Shown: positions 55,936 through 64,000 of the stretch, in pieces
Layout of the letters: each line of letters starts with the position of its first letter
Numbering within the stretch: position 1 is the first letter of the stretch
From: Mycoplasmataceae bacterium
GTDB taxonomy: Bacteria > Bacillota_I > Bacilli_A > Mycoplasmatales > Mycoplasmoidaceae
DNA: 64,000 nucleotides
Assembly (NCBI GenBank): GCA_020024755.1
Contig: JAHHTH010000004.1
Location: 62,001 to 126,000 of the forward strand
Direction of reading: 5' to 3'
Notes under the pieces: model-generated
Database searches by the model: none
What the model saw: the letters and a program-made list of their open reading frames with translations, nothing else
What the model was told of the DNA's origin: nothing
Program-made: the position numbers and the translations under genes

Positions 55936-56035
55936 ATTATTTATATAGAAAACCAAACTTTTCGTATTTACAATAAAACATTTAAATAGTTTATTTTTGT
56001 TTGAAGATGGAAAACTAGATGATATTTTATTAGAT

Positions 56036-57343
56036 TTATTTAGTTAATGTGAAACTTAAATATAGTGGTAAAGATTGTTCATCTATTTTTTTATCCATAG
56101 TAAGTTTAAGACAATCAACATTTGTGTCTAATGATTGTAAAATATTTACACTTGGACTTCTTTTATTTTTTCCACTTTTAATTTCTATAATTTTTATTTT
56201 TAAATCTTTTTCATAAAGACCATCAATTTCATATTGGTTATTGTTGTATTTAAATGTATGGAAATATGGTTTGATTCCATTTCGAAGTAATTCTAATAGA
56301 ACAAAGTTTTCAATTAGATTACCTTTTATTAGGTCATAGTCTTTGCTATCTATATGTTCTCTTTTTAGATTGTTTGAAGAACTAATAAGTGAAATATCAT
56401 TAAAGTATAACTTAAACTTATTTACTCTATCTTTTGGAGATAATGGATAATGAATATTTTCTGAATTATCTACTTTAAAACAAATGTGTGCTTTTTCTAG
56501 TAGTGAAATCACAAATTCATATTCTTTGAATCTTGCACATTTATTCATAACACTAAGGGCAAAGTTATTGTTTTCTAATCCCATAGTTTTTAGCGCATGA
56601 TTAAAAATATTTGCAGCTCTAACTTTATCACTATCATTAAGATAACGATAGATATCATTTTCATAACTATCTAGAATTGCAGATCTTAATTCATAGATAT
56701 CATCATTAAAGTTCATATTATTAGCAATAAATGTTTTGACTACCTCTGGGAATCCTCCTGTAATCAAATAATTATTGAAATGTTTTAGAACCATAGCATG
56801 TGTACTTGGTTTAATATTTTTATTTAGATATTGTTCTAAAAGAGTGTTGTATAAAGATTGATTTGCATTTAATAGATATTCATCAAAGCTCATTGAAAAC
56901 ATTTCTAATTGCATAGTTTGTCCTACAGGAATGAAAATATCATCAGTAAAGACTTTCATACCTAGATAACTACCCATAACAATTAAGTTAATATCTTTTC
57001 TTGTCTCGTTAAAAGTTTTAAGTTCTGAATATAATGGCATTACCTCTTGAATTTCATCAATTATAAGTACTGATTCATTATTAAATACAGGATTGTGGTA
57101 AATATCACCTACAATGTTCAATAATTGTTCTAATGATGGTTCCTGTTTTAATTGTTCAACATATTTAGCATTAGTGGATGCTGCTAGGTTGATATAATAA
57201 ACATTTTTATAATATCTATTAGTTATTTCCTTAACAGTAGTGGTTTTGCCACATTGTCTACTTCCACAAATAACAAGAGGCTTTTTTTCTTGCTTTCCTA
57301 TTCATTTGATAATTTGAGATTCGATTTTTCTTGTTAAATACAT
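56036..57343 (-). CDS. AAA_14/DUF4143 ATPase with PD-(D/E)XK-like C-terminus, copy C
   Basis: A 435-residue COG1373-type protein. Walker A CGSRQCGKT at about residues 26-34, Walker B SVLIIDEIQEV, sensor LIVMGSYLG, DUF4143 middle with YLITGGFPEVVKTF, and YEIDGLYEKDLKIKIIEIKSGKNKR near the end, with Asp and Glu-x-Lys as in PD-(D/E)XK folds. TATAAT (complement of 57350-57355) lies only a few bases from the ATG. Upstream stand two 32-bp palindromes (57347-57419). Copies A and B share the plan but are far from identical. It faces the membrane protein at 55123. Confidence 0.87.
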
Positions 57344-57345
57344 AC

Positions 57346-57420
57346 AAATATTATACACTTTTGTAGTTTTTTTAGCAAAAGTGTACTACACTTCTGCTGT
57401 TTTTTGGGCAAAAGTGTATA
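57346..57420 (-). promoter_or_regulatory. two tandem palindromes at the promoter of AAA copy C
   Basis: Read on the minus strand: TACACTTTTGC, ten bases (CCAAAAAACA), GCAGAAGTGTA, then G, then TACACTTTTGC, ten bases (TAAAAAAACT), ACAAAAGTGTA, which runs straight into TATAAT and then the ATG after six bases. Arms match in 9-10 of 11 positions. The palindromes repeat every 33 bases and the last overlaps the -10 box. This is the layout of an operator for a dimeric or cooperative repressor. Confidence 0.8.
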
Positions 57421-57474
57421 AAAATAGCTGTTTTTGTGGAATTTATGGAAGAATATGATTTTAGAGCAGTGACA

Positions 57475-58344
57475 TTATTTTCTATCAATATATAATGCTA
57501 CATCTTCAATTAAGTCATTAGGACAACTAGCTGCTCCTATAATTGCTACACAATGTTTATTAGATAGCATTGAAGATGTTATGTCTTCTTTAGATGTGAT
57601 AAGATAGCTGCTACATTTAGTACTAGCTATTTGAAGTAGTTCATTAGCATTAGAAGATTTATGATCTCCTATGATAAAACATACATCTACTTCATTTGGC
57701 ATGTTATATATTGCATTTTGTCTTTGAGTAGTTGCATCACATATGTCGTTTGCTATTTCTATATTATTATTAGATTTTTTTAAAGCATCATAATAATCTT
57801 TTGTTTCTTTTATAGATAGGGTTGTTTGGTTTGTGCAAAATGATTTGTTATTTTTAGTACTATTTAATTTAATAGGTTGTGTGATATCTAATAAATGAAT
57901 GTTATCATCTATTGCCATAATAGCATTTGTTTCAGGATGGTTTTGCTTGCCAATAAAATAAACATCATAACCTTTTGATAATTTATTTTGAATTAGTTTG
58001 TGTGTCTTATATACATATGGACATGTTAGATCATAAACTTCATATCCTTTTAGTTTTGCTAATTCAATTGCATCATATCTGGTTCCATGAGCTGAGAAGA
58101 TTAAAATATCTTTATTATTTGTCTGCGGTAATTCATTAATAACATCTCATCTTGATTTATTAGTATCATCTAAAATAGTTACACCTTGTTCTTCTAGTCT
58201 TGAAATGACAACTTGATTATGAACTAATCAACCTACCATATATACTTTTACATCTTTATTATTTTGAGCTATTTTTAGTGCTTCATCATAACTTCTTTGC
58301 ACACCAAAACAAAACCCTGTTGGGAACAATTTATGTAACTTCAT
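57475..58344 (-). CDS. ispH: 4-hydroxy-3-methylbut-2-enyl diphosphate reductase
   Basis: A 289-residue [4Fe-4S] enzyme, the last step of the MEP isoprenoid pathway (HMBPP to IPP and DMAPP). Cys12 in PTGFCFGVQRSYDEA, second Cys in DLTCPYVYKTH and third in ICDATTQRQNA are the cluster ligands; VHN, IFSAHGT and HPET are the substrate motifs, and GAASCPNDLIEDV closes. Length is usual. Only a few mollicutes have MEP genes, so this is worth noting; the other steps are not in the window. It is followed on the same strand by copy C of the AAA genes after 130 bases of repeat DNA. Confidence 0.94.
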
Positions 58345-58439
58345 ACAATCATTATATATGGGTGTAATTATTTATATTGAAAAATAAAAATAAAATGATT
58401 AAATATAGTATGGAAGTTATTTCCACCATAGAGGGATTT

Positions 58440-59051
58440 ATGAAAAGCAAAATTATTGATAAAAACAAAATAGACTGAGGAGAAAGTCTAGTCATTAAGT
58501 TTGACGAATCATGAATTAATAATGAACGTCATAATGTTAAGCTAGCTGCCCTACAAGAAAAATTAGAAGGAATTCCAAAAGAAAAAGTTAAAGAATTATT
58601 GAGATATCAATTAATCTGTCAGTATAGAAGAATTAACACAATTAATCTTTTGTTAAGTTTCTATGAATTTGAACTTAATGAAGAAGAAATTAAACATTAT
58701 ATGGATCTTCATAGAGAATACTTCAATATAGAAGGAATCTGTTATGGATTAAGAGATAAAGATGATGATTTCGAAACAGCATTAAGAAAAGAATCAATTT
58801 ACTTAATCAAAAAAGAATTAGTATTTGAAGATATTATTAAATCTGAAAATATAACATTATCTGATGAAGAACTTAAAGAAAGATTATGAATTCTAAAAGA
58901 ACTTGATCCAACAAGACATAATCAAATCATCCAAAATAAACAACATTTTGAAAATTATAGAAATGGTTTATTACTTGATAAAGTTTCAAGATTTATTTGA
59001 AAAAACTTTCCACTAAAAGTATTAGATGGAGAAAACAAAGTAGTACTTTAA
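58440..59051 (+). CDS. trigger-factor C-terminal-like (SurA-like) helical protein
   Basis: A 203-residue soluble protein. Its last 130 residues match the helical Trigger_C domain: VSDEEI-like FELNEEEIKHYMDLHREYF, ALRKESIYLIKKELVFEDIIKSENITLSDEELKERL, and LLLDKVSRFIWKNF. The ribosome-binding N-domain and the PPIase domain of normal trigger factor (about 440 residues) are absent. It could be a stand-alone chaperone for exported proteins or simply a divergent relative. Preceded by GAGGG and an ATG at 58440; a promoter in the gap with ispH points right. Trp by TGA twice. Confidence 0.55.
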
Positions 59052-59107
59052 TTATTGTTAATTTATTTTTATTTAAAAATATCAAATAGTGTTACAATTT
59101 TATTCAT

Positions 59108-62086
59108 ATGTCTAGATTTACAAGGTATTTTAAAGATGAGTTTGTAGGTAAATTATTTTCTAGTAAAAAGAAAATAATAAAATTTGTTGCTATCTCATTT
59201 GTGCCTTTTTTATATGGATTTGTTTGTGTCTATGCATTCTGAGATCCAGTATCAAACATTGGAAAAGTTCCAATGGCAATTGTAGACAACTCAAAGAGAA
59301 TAGATTTAGTAGTAGGTTCAGTTGAAAATTGTGTTACTACAACTAATCCAGATGGAACAAGTGTAACTAAACCTTCTGGTAAACCACAAATGGTAATTGG
59401 TGAAGCCGGACCAATGATGGATGTTCCATCTTGCAAAGATCCATCTAAGGTTGAAAAACATCAAACAGTTAAAATCAAAAACCTAGGACCTGATGCTTCA
59501 TCTAATCCTTATATTTATGTTCCTCTAACAACAGTATATTCATACAAGAAGGATTTCTCCTTTGTTGAATCATTCATTAAAGGATGAGATGGAAAGAGCC
59601 AAGAAGATTCAGTTATCTCTCAAAATCCAAATGGTACATATAACATCATTGTTAGTGAAAGTAATCCGCTAAACAATGTTTCATATTTTAATAACTATGA
59701 CACATCAATTAAAGCAGACACAATTGCAGAATTTAATCCAAGTGCCATTAACCCAGTTACTGATAAACAAGGTGCATGAGAAGTAACTAATGAAGATTAC
59801 TGATTACAAATTCAAGTTCCTGGATCATTTAATGAAATCTTTGCAACTACATTAGCAAGTATGTATAACTATTCAGCTAAGAATCCAGCTCCAGAAGGAT
59901 GTTCATGAAGCGATCAATTGAGTCAACTTAAAAATTCACCTATTAACATTTGAACTACATTTAAAAAGAACTTTTTATTTGGACAATTCATGAAAGTATT
60001 CAATGAGCTTAAGTCTGCTATGGTAGTTGACTTTTATCCTCGTTTAATTGTCCAAACAATGGTAAATTTAATTCAAGCAATCTATGAAGATAAGAAACAA
60101 GAATTTATTTTTACTCCAAAGAATGATATTAACATTCCTAACCTTGAAGTTGATTTCCACAATTTAGGTACAACAAAAAGAGGAGTAAAGAAAATTTCAC
60201 ACTATTCAGGTCCAGTTAATATTCCAGCAGGACAAAGTGTAATTATTAGAAATAATGAATTTAGAGATGCTATTGCTGCAGTTACAGATCCTGCTCAAAT
60301 TAGTGAAGCAGATAAAGCAAATATCTTAACCAGAAAAACTTATGAAGGTAATACTATAGAATTAATAGGTACTCAGAATGATTGAACAATCACACCTAAT
60401 ATATCATATATAGATTTAATAGTAAGTATTGTTAAACCAATAGCTGCAAGTCTATTCCCAGAAACAGATCCAGGCGAACCATCAGAACCAGCTGCACCAT
60501 CAGCTCCTACTACTTATGATTCATCATCAGACCATTATGCTAGCGCATTACCAATGGCCACATTAGCTAAGTATCTTGAAAATAAGATGTTTGTGACACA
60601 TGCACTTGAACGTGATCCAAACTTAAAACCTGTTAAGAATATTATTAGCATGCCTACAGATATAGCAGCAAATACAGCTATTGATGTAATTACAAAAGCA
60701 GTTAATTTACCAGTAATCTTTAGTAACAACACTAAACTAACAAATCCAAGCGGAACAAACCTAGGTGTTAATGAATTCATTGCCTCACAAAGTACATGGG
60801 CTGAATATAATAATCAATTATCTAGTCCATTGAAAGAACTATTAACTCAATTAGTTGAAAGCTCCAAACCAGGTTATAATCCTCAAGCACCACCAGCAGA
60901 AGGCGACGTAACATCATCAATGCAAAATGATGAATTAGTTACTGGTGGAGTAATTGGAGAACAATATTCAGTTTATGGTATTGGTCTAGGACAATTCTTC
61001 CTATTCATTAGTATATGAGTTGGTGTGTTAATGCTAACATTTGTACTAGATAGAAAACGTCGTGGAGCTGCTGCTCATCCAGAACTTCTTTCTAAGAGAG
61101 ATAAGAAAAAAGGTAGAAAACCTAATTGATGAACTCGTTTCAAAGAAGCTATGGATTGATGATGATCTAAGATTGTTACTATGTTAATAATGGTAACTAT
61201 TCAAGTAACCATCCTATCATTAACTATCTTTGGATTAGGATATCATGTCCTCGGAAGTACATTCTTGTTGCTCTACTTGCAACTCTTATTCTCGGGTTAT
61301 GTGTTTGTATTCTTTATCGGTGCTCTTTGATTCTTCTTCAGAGACGATGTAATTGGTAAGTTTATAGCAATTCTATTCTTGATTATTAACTTATCATCTG
61401 GTTGAGGTACATTCCCACCAATTATGCAATTCCCTATCTTTGAAGTATTAAGTTACATTGCGCCATTTACTTATTCAATTAAAAACATTGGTGCGATTGT
61501 CTATGGGGTTGGTATTGTTGGTTCAAATTGACCTGATGCAAGCTTCATTCTTGGAAACTGTGGAATCTCATTAATTTACTTATTTATTGGTTTATTCTTA
61601 GGATTCTTCGGTAGCATGAGATTAACTAAGATGCAATTCTATGGTTCTAGAAATAAAAAGAAACTAGCTATTGCAATTCTAGAAATGAATAATGCTATCT
61701 TCTATCCACAAGGTAAGTTCTTATTAACTCCTTATTGAGATATGAAAGATCCATATGAAGAAGATGACTTAATGAAATATATCTTAACTGAAACTATTTT
61801 TGAAGAACAATTAACTACTTCATGCTATGTAAATGTTAATGAGTTAATTAGTTCAGAACCAGAATACAATTGAGAAATAATAAGTCAATTACCATGCATC
61901 AAAATGCTTCCAAGTAAGAAAGATCCAAACAAAATCGTTCCTGAAATTGATTGAGACTTCTTACCTTATGGATATGACAAAGCAATTTGTGACTACTATA
62001 ACAATAGATTCCCATTTGAGGAAAAACTTAAATTCTGAAAGAGAAAACACTCTGACTTCATTGAAATAGAAGATTGTGTATTATAA
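59108..62086 (+). CDS. YhgE/Pip-like ABC-2 family giant membrane protein
   Basis: A 992-residue protein. A helix at about residues 20-45 is followed by GKVPMAIVDNS, the YhgE/Pip N-terminal line, then about 600 outside residues, then five to six helices (about 640-850: ISIWVGVLMLTFVL to LIYLFIGLFLGFFG) of the ABC-2 type, and an inside tail of about 140 residues with Trp, Pro and acid groups. Similar proteins (YhgE, Pip, EsaA) work in phage adsorption or type VII secretion. A short Pro/Ala/Ser linker (EPSEPAAPSAPTTY) breaks the outside domain. No ATPase gene is next to it. Ends in a strong terminator. Confidence 0.75.
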
Positions 62087-62093
62087 AGACAAG

Positions 62094-62125
62094 ATGAATT
62101 AGCTATCCAGCTAATTCATTTTTTG
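62094..62125 (+). terminator. terminator after the YhgE-like gene
   Basis: ATGAATTAGCT-ATCC-AGCTAATTCAT: a perfect 11-bp stem with 4-base loop and a T-run of six. Confidence 0.93.
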
Positions 62126-62157
62126 TTTATACCATTGCAGTTATCCACAAATAGCAC

Positions 62158-62186
62158 TTGACTCTCTCTCTCTCTCTCAATATAAT
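62158..62186 (+). promoter_or_regulatory. phase-variable promoter: -35/-10 with CT repeat as spacer
   Basis: TTGACT at 62158-62163 and TATAAT at 62181-62186 with exactly 17 bases between. Fifteen of the 17 spacer bases are CT repeat (run 62162-62178). Gain or loss of one CT unit would give 19 or 15 bases and should turn the promoter down. A 17-base spacer is optimal, so this copy is in the ON state. This layout is known from other mycoplasma and bacterial variable genes, though with other repeats. Confidence 0.85.
62162..62178. repeat. CT dinucleotide microsatellite
   Basis: Eight and a half CT units in a row between the -35 and -10 boxes of the lipoprotein gene. It is the only dinucleotide repeat of this length seen in the window. 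Confidence 0.95.
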
Positions 62187-62219
62187 TAAACTAAGAGCAA
62201 GATAATAAGAGGAGAAACT

Positions 62220-62774
62220 ATGAAATTAAGTAGAAAAATGAAATTAGCTCTAGGATTGAGTTTAGGGGCAATTGTTACAACTGCAGCTGTAACAACTATG
62301 GCAGTATCTTGTAGTGATAGCAATAGTAGTGACAGTAATAGTAGTGGTAGTAATATTGTTACTAGCAGCAATTACAATCCAACACCAGAATTAGCTAAAA
62401 AAATTACCCAAGCTGATATTGATAGAATGAATGTTAATTTACAAGATGATGTAGATGAAAGTAAAAAAGGTCTTGAATCTGAGGGAGCAACTGATGTTGT
62501 AGCTACTGGTATAGTTAAACTTGAAGGTGATGTTCTATCACAAGTAATGAGTTCGTGATGTACAGTAGGTAAATCAAAACAAACAACTGTTTTTACAATC
62601 GCTTACAAACTTACTAAAATTTCAGATAATAAATATTTAATGAAAGAATCAACTGTTGTTACTATCGATGGCAAACAAGTATCATCAGATGAAGGTATAA
62701 AGCCTGAACAATATATTACATTAGCAGAATTAACAAGAATGATTAATAATTTATATAACAACACTTCTAATTAA
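62220..62774 (+). CDS. lipoprotein with phase-variable promoter
   Basis: A 184-residue prolipoprotein. Residues 1-30 are a signal peptide with basic start (KLSRKMK) and lipobox TMAVSC, so Cys31 is the lipid site. A Ser/Asp/Asn repeat linker follows (residues 32-45), as in many mycoplasma variable lipoproteins. The rest is a soluble beta-rich domain; no family recognised. A good AGAGGAG ribosome site (62208-62214) is present. The CT repeat in its promoter makes ON/OFF switching likely. It is monocistronic with a terminator at 62791. Lgt (3001) would be the modifying enzyme. Confidence 0.87.
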
Positions 62775-62790
62775 ACTATAAAAATCTAAT

Positions 62791-62825
62791 AAAAAAGTTA
62801 AGTCATGTAGCACTTAACTTTTTTA
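62791..62825 (+). terminator. terminator after the lipoprotein gene
   Basis: AAAAAAGTTAAGT, loop CATGTAGC, ACTTAACTTTTTT. The A-run and T-run make it work on both strands. Stem of 13 bp. Confidence 0.9.
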
Positions 62826-62912
62826 TTCTTATATATACCTCTGCTATAATTGCATCAATATAAACTATAGATATTTATTCAAATTTCTAACAAGACCATA
62901 TTGTATATGGTA

Positions 62913-62918
62913 TATAAT
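62913..62918 (+). promoter_or_regulatory. -10 box of the cation ATPase gene
   Basis: TATAAT seven bases before the ATG at 62926, without ribosome site. A leaderless transcript is likely. Confidence 0.5.
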
Positions 62919-62925
62919 TATTCCT

Positions 62926-64000
62926 ATGGAAAATGTACACACATTAGAAGTAAAAGATATTGAAAAAGAATTAGGTTCTGATCTTTCTAAAGGTTTAAAT
63001 GAAAAACAAGTAGAAGATAATAGAACTAAGTATGGTATTAACCAGCTAAATATGAAAAAGGAGAAAAGCTGAATAAGAGTTTTCTTCGAACAATATAAGG
63101 ATGTATTGATGATTCTATTATTAGTTTCATCTTTAATTTCAGTTGTTGTTCAAGTCTTCCCTACTGATACATTAGGATGAGGAGAAGCTTTATTAGATAT
63201 TAAAGCATGAGAAAACTTTATATTAATTGTTGGTGTAACAATTATTAACGCCATCATAGGTACAGTACAAGTGATTAAGTCTAGAAAGTCACTTGATAGT
63301 TTAAAGGCATTAAGTCAGCCTAAGTCTAAAGTACTAAGGGATGGTAAGAGTCAATTAATAGATACGGATAAAATTGTAGTAGGAGATATTATTCTATTAG
63401 AAGCTGGTGACTTAGTCCCAGCAGATGCTAGATTAATTGAGGCTGCAAGTTTAAAAATAAATGAATCATCTTTAACAGGTGAATCTGAAACTATTCTTAA
63501 AAATACATTATTAATCAAAGATGCAAAAGCTGCTCTAGGTGATCGTCTTAACTGTATTTACTCAGGATGTTTAGTAACTTATGGTAGAGGTAAGGCAATT
63601 GTTACTTCAGTTGGTGCTAATACAGAAATTGGTAAGATCAATACACTACTAAATAATACAGAAGAACAAAAGACTCCACTTCAAAACAACTTAGACAAGT
63701 TAGCTAAGATGTTAATGTGAATTGTATTAGCTATTTGTGCTATTTTATTAGGAGTTAACTTAATCAAGCTTGCATTCTTACCAACTATTAATGCTTCAAC
63801 TGCTCTTCCTATTTTCTCAGATGCACTTAACTTCTCAATTGCTCTAGCAGTTGCAGTAATCCCTGAAGCATTAAGTTCTATTGTTACAATTGTATTATCT
63901 ATTTCAACTAAGAAAATGGCTAAACAAAATGCCATTGTTAAGAATTTAAAATCAGTTGAAGGGTTAGGTTCAGTATCAGTTATATGTTCAGATAAGACTG
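62926..64000 (+). CDS. cation-transporting P-type ATPase, P2-like (partial)
   Basis: The first 358 residues are visible and it runs off the right edge. N-terminal cation ATPase domain (LEVKDIEKELGSDLSKGLNEKQVEDNRTKYGINQL), two helices, the actuator motif NESSLTGESE (TGES), and two further helices with AVIPEALSSIVTIVLS, the PEA/L ion site of Ca2+-type P2A pumps. It ends at CSDKT, the start of the phosphorylation motif DKTGT. So it is a Ca2+ or related cation pump; exact ion is uncertain. Two Trp by TGA in the first helices. Starts seven bases after its -10. Confidence 0.9.

Noticed and set aside
55936..56035. Open stretch reading LFLFEDGKLDDILLDLFS at the end of the membrane gene region
   Set aside because: No start codon upstream before a stop, and it runs into the convergent AAA gene. 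Perhaps a gene remnant, not enough to call.
62142..62150. Perfect DnaA box TTATCCACA before the lipoprotein promoter
   Set aside because: One copy only, in a gap between same-strand genes; no other origin signs. Likely chance.

Overview
The window is AT-rich (roughly 70% by eye). Most long genes read through in-frame TGA codons at positions where the protein families have Trp (for example DDWDQK in DnaK and GRWGNFF in Lgt). It is therefore a mollicute using genetic code 4. The gene order pth-tilS-lgt and an MG119/120/121-type nucleoside ABC operon point to the pneumoniae/penetrans/Malacoplasma side of the mycoplasmas. A BspA-like leucine-rich-repeat protein and a surface papain-like protease suggest a host- or protist-associated species. 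The exact species is inference and I do not name it.

Layout. 1-1452: an S4-domain gene and dnaN on the minus strand. A short AT-rich gap with two DnaA-box-like sites follows, after which almost everything to about 49.2 kb is on the plus strand, as expected just beside an origin. 1558-4146: pth, tilS, lgt. 4263-11539: a BMP/nucleoside ABC transporter operon with large extra cytoplasmic regions, then a degenerate 5-FCL-like gene, a ComEC channel, an RDD protein and a PcrA-type helicase. 16249-17517: the first of three AAA/DUF4143 ATPases. 17765-22757: a purine block (purA, purB, hpt and an NCS2 permease). A near-identical structured leader stands before both purA and the permease.

23041-37560: a P1B metal ATPase, the second AAA/DUF4143 ATPase, NAD kinase, dnaK with a CIRCE-like operator, a membrane protein with degenerate GGDEF/EAL-like regions, mgtE, mnmG, a membrane protein, a frameshifted AbiEi-type antitoxin and a pseudouridine synthase. 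37622-49209: an alpha/beta hydrolase, a C1 protease, der, gpsA, asnA, an MBL-fold hydrolase, a DEAD-box helicase and an LRR surface protein. 49168-53979 (minus strand): a MerB-like alkylmercury lyase with intact catalytic residues plus a tiny membrane protein, four perfect 23-bp repeats, a cytosolic protein and a 1002-residue surface protein. 54167-64000: two membrane or surface proteins, the third AAA/DUF4143 ATPase, ispH, a trigger-factor-like fragment, a YhgE/ABC-2 giant membrane protein, a lipoprotein whose promoter spacer is a CT repeat, and the start of a cation P-type ATPase.

The strongest unexplained signals are four. (1) All three AAA/DUF4143 ATPase-nuclease-like genes carry their own gene-specific repeat array directly before the start codon. 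(2) A three-way-junction leader RNA occurs twice at purine genes and does not match the purine riboswitch core. (3) A lipoprotein promoter has a TTGACT-17-TATAAT layout in which most of the spacer is a CT repeat. (4) A MerB homologue with the Cys/Asp/Cys site is present. No tRNA, rRNA, CRISPR array or insertion sequence was seen.
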